Below are positions 18,350-27,076 of a stretch of DNA of 64,000 nucleotides, one piece after another (position 1 is the first letter of the stretch; each line of letters opens with the position of its first letter). The translations under genes were made by a program, and so were the position numbers. Location of the stretch: assembly GCA_016793325.1 (NCBI GenBank), contig JAEUKI010000069.1:79554-143553 (forward strand), written 5' to 3'. The DNA is from Myxococcales bacterium (GTDB taxonomy: Bacteria > Myxococcota_A > Polyangia > Polyangiales > Ga0077539). The notes below the pieces were generated by a model. That model did no database searches. It saw nothing but the letters and a program-made list of their open reading frames with translations, and was not told where the DNA came from.

Positions 18350-20605
18350 TCAGTCCTTCGCGAGCGGCAAGTGGACGCGCCGGGTCTCTTGCGCGGCGAC
18401 CGGCTCGCGGCGCGGCGCAGGGACGGCCACCTCGTCGCTCGAGCGCCTCCGAACGAACACCACCGCGTCGAAGATCTCCCGCGAAAACCCGTCGCCGACG
18501 CGCGTGACGCGCACGAGTCGCTGACCCTCGCGCGGCCCGACGGGCGCGACGATCACCGCGCCTTCGCGGAGCGCCGTCCACGAGGGAGGGATCTCTTCGA
18601 GCGCGAAGCCCACGGAGACCTTGTCGATGGTCGAGGGATCGACGCCCCACTGCGAAGGGTCCGTCGCGTCGCCGCTTCGAAGCTGGACGTTTGGCGTCTT
18701 TGAAAAGATGGGCGCGCCGCGGGCCGCGAGCGCCGGGTCGACTTCGACGCCGAACACCGCTCCCGCCTCACCGACGAGCGACGAGAGGACGCTGCAGCCG
18801 AAGCCGGTCCCCGCGCCGAGGTCGAGCACGCGGTCTCCGCGCCGAACGCCGAGCAGCGAGAACATCCTCGCGTACGCGTGAAAGGCGCTCACGGTGCTGT
18901 CTCCCGAAGCATCGAGCGGGACGGGCTCGTCGCGAACGCTCTCGGCCACGCGATCGAGCGGAACGAACAGCTCGCGCGGCGCGTCGAGCACAGCGCTGAC
19001 GACGCCGTCGACGACATCGCTTCGCGCGCCCTCGGTCCCCGCGTAGCGAAGCAGCGAGCTTCGGTGACGCTCGCGGATCTCTCGCGACGTCTTGGTGAGC
19101 AGCGCGTCCGAACGGCGGTGCGCGTCGCCGCGCGTCGATCGGCCGAGGTAGCGATGCCACGCGTAGTAGCGGTCGAGGTAGTGCAGACGCGTGCTCGCGT
19201 TGTCCTGCCGAACCTGATCGCGGATCGCTCGGACGAAATAGTCTCGCGCGGGGCCGTTGTAGACGAAGTTCTTCTCGATCTCGCTGACGATGGGGCCGAA
19301 GTGCTCGTGCTGCAGCCGCATGCGCTCGAGGTAGGTGAGCTCGCGGGACGGATCGACCCACTCGGCGAGAAACTCTTGATCCCCGTCGTGCCACCAATCG
19401 GGGCGGTGGAACACGCAGCCGAAGCGCGCCTCCCACTGCGAGCGCTCGCTGTCGATCGGCGAGCCCGGGTACAGTCGAAACGGATCGACCGACAAAAAGC
19501 CCGTGACTCCTTTGGGGTCGAGAAACAGCTCGCGGAGGTACGCGGCGCTGCGCGCGATGCTCGACGGCGTCTCGCCCGGGTGCCCCACGATCACGTTGGC
19601 GCCCCACGGGACCTGGTGCTCCCGCGCCCACACCGAGATCTTCCGCATGCGATCGAGGTACTCGTCGAGCCGACCCGCTTTTCGAATCGTCGCGAGGTGC
19701 GCAGGGTCGCCCGACTCGAGCCCGAACCCGAGCCCGCAGTTGGCCGCGTGAAAGAGCTCGAGGTCGACCTCGTCGATCAAGTCGACGCGGATCAAGAGCC
19801 AGAATTTCTCGACCGGAATGTTCTCGCGCGCGAGCGCTTCGAGAAACTTTCGACGCCACGAGACCTTCATTCCGAAGAGCGCGTCGGCGACGTAGACGGT
19901 CCACGTTCGAAGATCGAGAAACGCGTGCAGCGATCGGATCTCTTCGACCGCGCGCTCGATCGAGAGGGCGCGCCAGCTCACCTCGCGCTTCGCGCGCTCC
20001 ATGCAAAACGCGCAGTCGAAGGGGCACCCGCGCGAGAAGTACACCTGCGCTTGCGAGTTGACCCGTCGCGCGATCGAGCGGTACCGAGCGAGGAAGCTCC
20101 AGTCGCTCGGCGGCAGGTCGTCGAGCACGTCGACGGGGTCGGGACCCAGGATTTCTCCACGCAAAGGCGCGCCGCCCGAGACCGACTCGATCACGCGCAC
20201 CATGGGCTTTTCGCCCTCGCCCACGATGCACACGTCGAACGGCGACCCGTCGTACACGATGTCGCCGGGGCGCGCGCTCGCGTGGTAGCCGCCCGCGACG
20301 ATCACGGCGTTGGGATAGAGCGCTCGCGCGGCCTCTGCGATGGCGACGCACTTGAGGTAGTCGAAGCTCGAGTACACGCCGAGCGCGATGACGTCGTAGC
20401 CGTCACCGTGGTCGCCCGCGAGCAACGAGGGGAGCGACACCGGTCCGAACGCGCGCTCGGTCTCGATGTCGCGAATGTCGATCTTCGCGCCCGTCCGCGA
20501 GCGCGCGTACGTCGCGAGCAACACGAGCTGTGGAACCCCGAAGTTTCCCGCGGCGGCGCCGTCGGTCCCGGGCCAGAGGAGCAGCACGCGAACGGGGCGA
20601 CTCAT
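18350..20605 (-). CDS. B12-binding-type radical SAM enzyme fused to PIMT-like methyltransferase
   Basis: A 751-aa two-part enzyme. Residues 1-150 are a Rossmann-like domain of cobalamin-binding radical SAM proteins (VIVAGGYHAS, DVCIVGEGE), lacking a DxHxxG motif as expected for class B methylases. The radical SAM core has CxxxCxxC at Cys194, 198 and 201 (RGCPFDCAFC). Residues about 520-720 match protein-L-isoaspartate O-methyltransferase: RELFVPLDR, DSTVSAFHAYARM, then the SAM-binding GDRVLDLGAGTGFG near 610. Known class B enzymes methylate unactivated carbons; known PIMT homologues methylate Asp carboxylates in proteins or RiPP peptides. Their combination in one chain is unusual and its substrate unknown. 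GGAG precedes the ATG, which overlaps the stop of a 23-codon frame. Confidence 0.88.
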   Translation of the reverse strand: MSRPVRVLLLWPGTDGAAAGNFGVPQLVLLATYARSRTGAKIDIRDIETERAFGPVSLPSLLAGDHGDGYDVIALGVYSSFDYLKCVAIAEAARALYPNAVIVAGGYHASARPGDIVYDGSPFDVCIVGEGEKPMVRVIESVSGGAPLRGEILGPDPVDVLDDLPPSDWSFLARYRSIARRVNSQAQVYFSRGCPFDCAFCMERAKREVSWRALSIERAVEEIRSLHAFLDLRTWTVYVADALFGMKVSWRRKFLEALARENIPVEKFWLLIRVDLIDEVDLELFHAANCGLGFGLESGDPAHLATIRKAGRLDEYLDRMRKISVWAREHQVPWGANVIVGHPGETPSSIARSAAYLRELFLDPKGVTGFLSVDPFRLYPGSPIDSERSQWEARFGCVFHRPDWWHDGDQEFLAEWVDPSRELTYLERMRLQHEHFGPIVSEIEKNFVYNGPARDYFVRAIRDQVRQDNASTRLHYLDRYYAWHRYLGRSTRGDAHRRSDALLTKTSREIRERHRSSLLRYAGTEGARSDVVDGVVSAVLDAPRELFVPLDRVAESVRDEPVPLDASGDSTVSAFHAYARMFSLLGVRRGDRVLDLGAGTGFGCSVLSSLVGEAGAVFGVEVDPALAARGAPIFSKTPNVQLRSGDATDPSQWGVDPSTIDKVSVGFALEEIPPSWTALREGAVIVAPVGPREGQRLVRVTRVGDGFSREIFDAVVFVRRRSSDEVAVPAPRREPVAAQETRRVHLPLAKD

Positions 20606-20673
20606 GATCGATCTCCGTCGATCGGCGTCGTGTGCGCGAGCCGTGCCTGCGCGGACCTGTTGCGCGTCATCAT
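20602..20673 (-). CDS. Possible 23-codon peptide gene upstream of the radical SAM-PIMT gene
   Basis: A short frame beginning ATG ATG and encoding a 23-residue basic peptide (MMTRNRSAQARL, then AHTTPIDGDRS). Its TGA overlaps the radical SAM-PIMT start as ATGA, the arrangement of translational coupling. It sits between two radical SAM genes, where a RiPP precursor might be expected. Against it: the ribosome site is weak, the same frame stays open upstream into the end of the preceding gene, and in this GC-rich DNA short frames are common. No cleavage motif or repeated core is visible. Confidence 0.25.
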   Translation of the reverse strand: MMTRNRSAQARLAHTTPIDGDRS

Positions 20674-20770
20674 CGTCTGTTCTCGCTTCGGATCTGTTGT
20701 GTCATTGTCGACCGACGCGCGATCGACGCCTCGCTCCGCTCGACCTCGCGCGGTGCGAACCTTCGCCGCG

Positions 20771-21874
20771 TCACACGCTCGCGCGCCGGAGTCGGTTCGC
20801 GGGAACCACCGGCGCGTCGCCCTTGCGCGCCGCGCGCAGCTTCGCGCGAAACGCGTCATCCACGTGCTGTGCGACGAACGGATCGAGGGGGTTGTCCTTG
20901 CCGAGCACCGCGACGCCCGCAGCGCCGCAGCCGCCGACGCACGTTCGCTTGTGCGGGCACGGCGCGCAAAACTCCGGCGTGACGTCTCGATAGTGCGTCA
21001 CGAGCGGCGCTTCGACGAGCGCCGCAAACGACTCGGTCTCGCCATAGCCAATGACGTCCGCGTGGAGCGTGCAGTTGCGCAGCTCTCCCTTGGGCCCGAG
21101 CGCAAACTCTTGCATCTCGGTCCCGATCGGGCAGCCGCCGAAGCGAACGTGCGGATAGTCGCTGTGCTCGATCACGCACGGCGGCATCGGCATGGTGACT
21201 TGCAGGTCCATCTTGTGGTCGCGCCCGCGCGCCTCGGCCTGCTCGAGCGCGGCGACCATGTCCGAGCGCGAAGGCAGCAGCTCTGCGACGTTGGAGGCCG
21301 CGTAGCCCGCCGGCGAAAACCGCGAGAGCGCGACGCTCTTGACCCCGAGCCGACGAAATTGATCGAGGATCTCGCCGACGTGATGGGCGTTCTTGCGCGA
21401 GATCACGATGCAGCCGCACACGGTGACGCCGTGCATTTTCAGCAGCGAAATGCCCCGCAGCGTCTTGTCGTAGTGGCCCTCTCCGACGTGCGCCTCGTGC
21501 TGCTCCTTGGTCGCGCCGTCGAGGGTGACCTGCACGAAGTACGGCTTGTACGGGGCGAGCCGCTTGGCGATCGCCTCGGTCACCATCCCGCCGTTCGAGA
21601 TGATCTGCGCGCCGACCCCGTGCTTCTTGATCACGTCCATGACTTCGAAGAAGTCTTGCCGCGCGAACGGCTCTCCGCCGGTGAGCGTGACGTGATCGAA
21701 CTCCACTTCGGTCAACGCCTTGTCGACGAGCGACAGCAGCGTCTCGGTCGGGAGCGCCCCGACGGACTTGCCGCCGTCCTCGCGAAAATCGTTGTAGCAG
21801 TAGCCGCACTTCTGATTGCAGAAGCTCGTCAACTCGATCGCGAGCGCGTAGCGCTTGGGGCGTTGGGTGGCCAT
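20771..21874 (-). CDS. Radical SAM/SPASM domain protein
   Basis: A 367-aa radical SAM enzyme with CxxxCxxC at Cys19, 23 and 26 (FCNQKCGYCYN), the GGEP SAM-binding strand (VTLTGGEPFARQ), and a C-terminal cysteine-rich SPASM region (FGGCPIG, LRNCTLH, FCAPCPHKRTC, GGCGAAG) that would bind extra Fe-S clusters. SPASM enzymes commonly modify peptides (PqqE, AlbA, anaerobic sulfatase-maturing type). It lies 166 bp upstream of the radical SAM-PIMT gene on the same strand, and its substrate is not evident. I chose ATG 21874; GTG 21895 would add seven residues. Neither has a clear ribosome site. Confidence 0.88.
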   Translation of the reverse strand: MATQRPKRYALAIELTSFCNQKCGYCYNDFREDGGKSVGALPTETLLSLVDKALTEVEFDHVTLTGGEPFARQDFFEVMDVIKKHGVGAQIISNGGMVTEAIAKRLAPYKPYFVQVTLDGATKEQHEAHVGEGHYDKTLRGISLLKMHGVTVCGCIVISRKNAHHVGEILDQFRRLGVKSVALSRFSPAGYAASNVAELLPSRSDMVAALEQAEARGRDHKMDLQVTMPMPPCVIEHSDYPHVRFGGCPIGTEMQEFALGPKGELRNCTLHADVIGYGETESFAALVEAPLVTHYRDVTPEFCAPCPHKRTCVGGCGAAGVAVLGKDNPLDPFVAQHVDDAFRAKLRAARKGDAPVVPANRLRRASV

Positions 21875-21931
21875 CGGTGCACGGAAGCTTGGCACATCGC
21901 GGGCCTCCGTGCGTAGCCGTGCTGCGTTCTG

Positions 21932-22639
21932 TCAGCGGGCGGGGGCGAGCGTTCCAGGCGCGGAGGGAGCGTCCTGATAGGGCCTCGGCGGGCGCGCGGC
22001 GACGAGCGCCATCCCCGCGAGCGAGGCGACGAGGACTGCGAAGAGCCCGTGAACGACCTGCGCGCGGCTCGAAGCGTCGCGCCCCGCGTTGTGCTGATCG
22101 ACCGCGATCACGCCGTGCGCGATGTCGTACACGACGAGCATCATCGCAGCGGGGCCCGTCCAAAGCAGCCCCGCCCGCGTGCCCCAGAGGATGAGCGACC
22201 AGACCGCGACGAAGAGGATCGCGCCCATCACCGGTTGTCGCGCGTGAACGTGCGCCGCGCCCGCGAACAGAACGCCCACGACCACGCCGCGTCGGTAGCG
22301 AAAATCGCGCACCTTCGGGCCGTCGTCCTCTTCGGTCTCGCGCCGCGCGCGGTACGCAGACTCGCGAAGCTCGTCGCCCGCGCGCTGCTCGGCGACGGCG
22401 TCGGCGGACTCGTCGTCGAGGGTCATCGCCTCGAGCGCGCGCAGGCCCGCCTCTTGGTCCGCGCGGGCGACCATGAGCCGAATGTCCACGACGATCGTGA
22501 AGCGATCGAGGAGCGCGCTCGTTCCTGTGCCCTTCAGCCGGGCCCGAACGTCGTGCTCTCGCAAGAACGCGAGCGCAAGCTCTGCGTCGAACGCGTTGTC
22601 GAAGCGCCTGAGCTCAACTTCGTCTTCTTCGGCTGCCAC
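21932..22639 (-). CDS. DUF2007-like domain membrane protein
   Basis: A 235-aa protein. The N-terminal part (VELRRFDNAFDAELALAFL to about residue 80) looks like the DUF2007 putative signal-transducing fold, in which a small domain senses or pairs with neighbours. A charged Glu/Arg-rich linker follows, then about four hydrophobic segments (GVVVGVLFAGAAHVHA, GAILFVAVWSLILWG, GPAAMMLVVYDIAHGVIAV, LFAVLVASLAGMALVAA) that should span the membrane. GTG 22639 is chosen for its GGAG ten bases upstream. It lies 57 bp before the SPASM gene, so it could be the first gene of that operon, but no functional link is known. Confidence 0.65.
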   Translation of the reverse strand: MAAEEDEVELRRFDNAFDAELALAFLREHDVRARLKGTGTSALLDRFTIVVDIRLMVARADQEAGLRALEAMTLDDESADAVAEQRAGDELRESAYRARRETEEDDGPKVRDFRYRRGVVVGVLFAGAAHVHARQPVMGAILFVAVWSLILWGTRAGLLWTGPAAMMLVVYDIAHGVIAVDQHNAGRDASSRAQVVHGLFAVLVASLAGMALVAARPPRPYQDAPSAPGTLAPAR

Positions 22640-22758
22640 TGACTTCGAACTCCTCGAGGAACGCAACACGTTTGGGGCCGCTGCACTTTCGAGCGGCGCG
22701 CTGGTGTAGCACTCTCCACGACGAACCGCTGTCGGGATACACTGGTCGGACATCCTCA

Positions 22759-23961
22759 ATGCCCTCATGGCAACGCTTGCCGCATCGGTGGGGTCCGCTC
22801 ACCATGATCGCGCCGCTCTCGAAGTCCCACGGCGCATCGCGTTGGCTCGCCCGCCACGAGGTGCTCGAACGACTCGTGTGGGTCGATCGCATGGACGACG
22901 GTCCGGGCTCCATCGAGCCTCCGTTCGACCCGCGCACAGCCCACGCGGGAACGGCGAACATGCTCGCGATCGAGCGCTGCGCGCCTGCGGCGATCGACGC
23001 CCCTTCGGTCGCGATGGTGACCGAATTCGTCCCCTCGATCAGCGTCGAGGAGGCGCTGTCGGGCGCGAGCCGAGTGTGGAGGTCGGAGCGCGACGCGCTG
23101 GCAAGCGTCCGCGGCCTGATCGAGCCCATGCGACACGTCCTCGCGGAGACCCGCGCTTCGCTCGATCGCGCGGCGCTCGCGGTCGACGCGGACGGACACC
23201 TCTTCGTGGCGCGCACGATCAACGCCCCGAGCGCGTCGGGAGACCGCGAGTCCATCGCACGCAAGACCCTCGTCGCGCTGGTGGCAGACCTCGCCAACGC
23301 CACAGGAGGCACGCTCTCGGTCTCGCTCGCAACGGAGATTTCGGCGCGGCCTCCTGCGGATCTCGCCGCACTCGACGCGTTGTTCTCGTCGCATTTTGGC
23401 TTGGATTTTGGCCGGCACTTCGCGAGTCCTCCTGCGACCGTGTCCGTCGACCCGTCGTCGGCGCCCGCGTCGCTCGAGGCCGAGCCGCTCGCGTCCGCGA
23501 AGCTCGCGCGCCTCGCCGTTCGAAACACAGCGATCGACGCGCTCCCCGCGGCGGACGAGGTCGCGACGCACGTCGTCGACGCGATCCGCGCGCGGCTCCC
23601 GCTCTGCGCCAACCGTCTCGTGCTGCTCGCGAACGTCGAGCGCGCCCGCGACGCGCTCCGCGAGCTCAGCATTCGCGATTCATCGATCGACCCGAGGGCC
23701 CTTGCGCTGCTCGGGCCGCTCGAGCCCACGTGGATTCCGCTGCACCCGGACATGGCGCAACAGACGGTGGTCGTCGACGGCGGCGAGGTGACGCTCTGTC
23801 CGATGCAGTGGGACGAGCTCCAAGCGACCGCGAGCTGCGAGGGCGCGGAGGTGCGCTTCTGCGTCGCGTGCGCGAGGGCCGTCCGGTCCGTCGTGGTGGG
23901 CGGGTCGCATCGCGTGGTCGCAGCCAACGTGTGCGCGTTCAACAAGCGTCGCCGCGCGTGA
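22759..23961 (+). CDS. Hypothetical protein with kinase-like vestiges and C-terminal CxxC
   Basis: A 400-aa cytoplasmic protein that I do not recognise. The N-terminal half contains stretches reminiscent of a degenerate protein kinase: AMVTEFVPSISVEEAL resembles the hinge, and ALAVDADGHLFVARTI resembles the catalytic-loop/DFG strand, but no Lys, HRD or DFG residues are present. The C-terminus has VTLCPMQWDEL and a CVACARAV pair that could bind zinc or be disulfide-linked. ATG 22759 starts MPSWQRLPHRW; ATG 22804 (MIAPLSKSHG) is the alternative. It is divergent from the DUF2007-like gene. Confidence 0.65.
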   Translation: MPSWQRLPHRWGPLTMIAPLSKSHGASRWLARHEVLERLVWVDRMDDGPGSIEPPFDPRTAHAGTANMLAIERCAPAAIDAPSVAMVTEFVPSISVEEALSGASRVWRSERDALASVRGLIEPMRHVLAETRASLDRAALAVDADGHLFVARTINAPSASGDRESIARKTLVALVADLANATGGTLSVSLATEISARPPADLAALDALFSSHFGLDFGRHFASPPATVSVDPSSAPASLEAEPLASAKLARLAVRNTAIDALPAADEVATHVVDAIRARLPLCANRLVLLANVERARDALRELSIRDSSIDPRALALLGPLEPTWIPLHPDMAQQTVVVDGGEVTLCPMQWDELQATASCEGAEVRFCVACARAVRSVVVGGSHRVVAANVCAFNKRRRA

Positions 23962-23966
23962 CGCCT

Positions 23967-24608
23967 TCAGCGGTGCGATCGATCTACGCGCTGAACGGCG
24001 GCGAGCGCCGCGTTGAGTCGCCGCGCGATGAACCGCACCGCGCCTTTCTCAGCGACAGCGACGTCGATGGGAATCGTGAAGCCCGAGCGCAGCACCACGA
24101 CGAGCTGCCACTTCCAGCGCCACCTCGGGTGTCGCTGATAGCCGAACCCGAAGATGTGCGCGCTCTCGATTCGACGCCACCCCATCACGCCCTTCGGCGT
24201 CGTTTGCGTCGCGAACAGCGCTTCGTCTAGGCGCAGATCCTGGCTCCGCATGGCCCACGCGAGCGCCGCGAGCGGAACGATGCACGTCATGATCGTCAAC
24301 GACACCCCCGAGCAGAGCGCCTCGGGAGTTGCACCGGAGAACACCGACGCGAGCGCGCAGCCCCACGCGAGCACGATCAGCGTCGCCAGGATCCCGCGGC
24401 GCTTGCGCCTCGCGGGTGAAGCCCTCAGCCGCGCAGCGAACGGAGCTTCCGTCGTGACCTCGAGGTCGATCGATGACGGCGCGACCATCGCGCCCTCGAG
24501 GACCACGGTCTCTTGCATTCGAACGGCGAGCGTCTTCGACTGCGCAACCGGCGCGACCGGTTCGTCGACGTCTCGCGTTCCGACGCGTAGGGGCTCGTCG
24601 TCGCGCAC
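23967..24608 (-). CDS. Hypothetical two-TM membrane protein (pair, second gene)
   Basis: A 213-aa protein from GTG 24608, five bases after the stop of the preceding gene. A basic stretch (SPARRKRRG) precedes two hydrophobic helices (ILATLIVLAWGCALASVFSG and LTIMTCIVPLAALAWAM), and a soluble C-terminal part follows with KGVMGWRRIESAHIFGFG and a basic tail. The layout resembles small bacterial proteins with a membrane hairpin and a PH-like domain. Function unknown. It ends five bases from the convergent 400-aa gene. Confidence 0.6.
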   Translation of the reverse strand: MRDDEPLRVGTRDVDEPVAPVAQSKTLAVRMQETVVLEGAMVAPSSIDLEVTTEAPFAARLRASPARRKRRGILATLIVLAWGCALASVFSGATPEALCSGVSLTIMTCIVPLAALAWAMRSQDLRLDEALFATQTTPKGVMGWRRIESAHIFGFGYQRHPRWRWKWQLVVVLRSGFTIPIDVAVAEKGAVRFIARRLNAALAAVQRVDRSHR

Positions 24609-24613
24609 GTCGA

Positions 24614-25258
24614 TCAGCTCCGGTAGTGGCTCTGCGCGCGCAGCCGTGTGAGCTCTTCATTGAGCTTCGCGACGACGTACGCCACGTGCAGCGGCTCGTG
24701 GAGATTGCACCGGACGGCGCGCACCTCGCCGTCGCGATCCAACACGACGATTCGCGTCCCCGTCGCAGCGCTCTGCACGCCGATCGCGAAGATCGTGCGC
24801 ACGTCGAACGTCGACTCACCGGGCTCGATCGCGTCGATGATCCCCGAAGAAAACCGCAGCTCTGTCGCGCTCAGTTGAATCCGTGTGCCGTCGAGCGTCG
24901 ACGCGACGCTCTTGGCGAGCATGATCGCGAGCGGTCCGCCGACGGCGAGCGCCAAGATCGTCAGCGCGACGAGGTTCGGCCCTGGTTCGATGCGGGGAAC
25001 ATCCAACGCGAGTCGAACGAGCCAGCATCCGAACAGCGCGCACACGAGCATGATGACCGACGTCGAAGCCGCCTTGCGCCGAAAGGCGCTCGTCGAGCGC
25101 GCGACCTCGAGCACGAACGTGTCGCCCGAACGCGCCTCGCGTAACGCGAGCGTCGAAGGTGGTTCGACGCGCGACGAAACAGTCGCGAGCGAGGCGTCCG
25201 TAGCCTCCAAGGGCGGCGCGAAGGGCGATGCGACGTCGGGTGCGCTACGCGTGTTCAT
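24614..25258 (-). CDS. Hypothetical two-TM membrane protein (pair, first gene)
   Basis: A 214-aa protein with a disordered Pro/Ser/Ala-rich head, two hydrophobic helices (SVIMLVCALFGCWLVRLAL and LVALTILALAVGGPLAIML) and a soluble C-terminal part (IQLSATELRFSSGIIDAIEP, IVVLDRDGEVRAVRCN) that looks PH-like. It shares its plan with the following gene, so the two are probably diverged paralogues expressed as an operon. No family assignment is possible by eye. Confidence 0.6.
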   Translation of the reverse strand: MNTRSAPDVASPFAPPLEATDASLATVSSRVEPPSTLALREARSGDTFVLEVARSTSAFRRKAASTSVIMLVCALFGCWLVRLALDVPRIEPGPNLVALTILALAVGGPLAIMLAKSVASTLDGTRIQLSATELRFSSGIIDAIEPGESTFDVRTIFAIGVQSAATGTRIVVLDRDGEVRAVRCNLHEPLHVAYVVAKLNEELTRLRAQSHYRS

Positions 25259-25298
25259 CCGGTGCCACGAGCGGCGTGGATCGTAGCGCGCGCGTGGG

Positions 25299-27056
25299 TC
25301 AGCGCCCAGCGTCGGGCGCGAGCGTCACGGTCCCCGGGCAGAATCGCGTCGGGTTTCGATACGGCGCGACCATCGCGAGCTGCGCGTCGGTCACTTCACC
25401 CGAGCGAATGATGTCTCGATAGATCATAGCGCTCGGACGCCCAGTGCGCGGCCGCATGGGGTTGTTGAAATCCACGGAGTACAAGCCGAAGTGCGGGCAG
25501 TAGCCGCCGACCCACTCGAAGTTGTCGATCGTCGACCAGTGGTAGTAGCCGAGGATGTTCGCGCCGCGCTGGCGCGCAGAGAGCATCGCGGCGATGTGCT
25601 CGTACAAAAAGCGCGGACGGTTCGCGTCGGCCGAGTCTGCGATCCCGTTTTCGGTCACGAGGATCGGCAGTCGATACTCGTTGCCGAAGCGCACGAGGAT
25701 GTCCTCGAACCCGCGCGGAAGGATGTCCCAACCGAAGTCCGTCTTCGGCAACCCGCGGTCTTGCTCTTCGGGCACGGGGAGCCCGCCCACCACGGGAATC
25801 GCTGGGATCGATCGGATCGCCGTCATCCCGTAGTAGTTGATCCCGAGGTAGTCCGCGCGGCCGCGGAGGGCGGGGTCGTTCGAGGGTTCGCCGGCGCCGA
25901 TCGTTCCATCGCCGTTCGCGTCGAAATTGCCGCGGACGATGGCGTCGAAGAAGAGCCCGTGATTGAGCCAATCGGCGCGCGTCGCCGCGCGCATGTCCGC
26001 CGCGCTCGCCGCGTTCGCGGGGTAGATCCGCCGAATGTGATGCGCGATCGAGACGTACGACGCCTGCGCGGGTGTGATCGGTCCGCCGGTCATTTCAGCG
26101 ACGGTTCGATCGTTGGCCTTGATGGCGTCGTACATCCCCGCGTGCGCGTACACGAGGTTGCCGATCACGTTGATGGCGCCGTCGATCTCGAGCTGACGGC
26201 CCGGCGGAAATCGCCCGTCGAGGTAGCCCGCGAGGACGAGCACGAGCGGCTCGTTGATCGTCACGTACCAATCGACCTTGTCGCCGTACTCCGCGGCGAC
26301 CACGCCGGCGTAGAGCGCCATGTCCGTGCGCATCCGCGCGTTCATCCAACCCTGCGATCGAAAGTCCATCCGCGGATCGGCGATGTAGTCCGGCATCACC
26401 CAGTGATGCACCGTCACCATCGGAACGATCCTCGGCGTACTCGATCGCAGCGCGTCGATGAGCTGGTGGTAGTACTGCTTGCCCTCGGCGCTCGCGGCAG
26501 CCCGGCACGTCGCGATCTTCGCCGCGTTGTCTCCGGTCGCGTTGCGACACTGCTCCCAGCTCGCGCGCGTCGGAAAGAGCCGCGCCCACTCGACGCCGAA
26601 GCGATACGAGTTCTGCCCGGTCTCGCGGAGAGCGCGCACGTCCTCCATCCATCGCGTGTACGACTGCGGTCCGTCGTCGGCGCGGTCGTTGTTGGTCACG
26701 CGACCCATCTGCTCCCAGATCGACCAGTCGGTGTTCGAGAGCTGCCCCTCGATCTGATAGCCCGCCGTCGCGCTTCCCCAGAGAAATCCCGCGGGAGGCC
26801 GCGCGCGAGGCCCCGGGCTCCACGGCTCGAGCCACGGAGGTCGACCCGCGTCCGACGGAGCGTCGAGCGTCGCGTCCGCGACGTCCGATCCACCGTCGGA
26901 CGCGTCGACAACGGACGACTCGTTCGCGATATCCGAGCCGCTCGCGTCGGTCGCTGCGTCGGGCTGCGCCGGGGGATTGCTGCACCCGAACGCAAAGAGC
27001 GCGGCCCACGCGCCGAGCGCGACCCCGCGAAACGAACTCGCCGATCCAAGTTTCAT
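25299..27056 (-). CDS. GH1 family beta-glucosidase lipoprotein
   Basis: A 585-aa glycoside hydrolase. The N-terminus is a lipoprotein signal (WAALFAFGC lipobox) followed by about 50 residues rich in Asp, Ala and Ser, so the enzyme should be anchored at an outer-membrane face. The catalytic domain begins FLWGSATAGYQIEG and continues with YRFGVEWARLFP, the acid/base Glu in TINEPL near residue 268 and the nucleophile Glu in VTENGIAD near 466, then NFEWVGGYCPHFGLYSVDF. Known GH1 enzymes cleave beta-glucosides or beta-galactosides; the exact substrate is open. It is divergent from SelB with only 20 bp between start codons. Confidence 0.93.
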   Translation of the reverse strand: MKLGSASSFRGVALGAWAALFAFGCSNPPAQPDAATDASGSDIANESSVVDASDGGSDVADATLDAPSDAGRPPWLEPWSPGPRARPPAGFLWGSATAGYQIEGQLSNTDWSIWEQMGRVTNNDRADDGPQSYTRWMEDVRALRETGQNSYRFGVEWARLFPTRASWEQCRNATGDNAAKIATCRAAASAEGKQYYHQLIDALRSSTPRIVPMVTVHHWVMPDYIADPRMDFRSQGWMNARMRTDMALYAGVVAAEYGDKVDWYVTINEPLVLVLAGYLDGRFPPGRQLEIDGAINVIGNLVYAHAGMYDAIKANDRTVAEMTGGPITPAQASYVSIAHHIRRIYPANAASAADMRAATRADWLNHGLFFDAIVRGNFDANGDGTIGAGEPSNDPALRGRADYLGINYYGMTAIRSIPAIPVVGGLPVPEEQDRGLPKTDFGWDILPRGFEDILVRFGNEYRLPILVTENGIADSADANRPRFLYEHIAAMLSARQRGANILGYYHWSTIDNFEWVGGYCPHFGLYSVDFNNPMRPRTGRPSAMIYRDIIRSGEVTDAQLAMVAPYRNPTRFCPGTVTLAPDAGR

Positions 27057-27076
27057 GCGAGGTACTCTACATCCAC

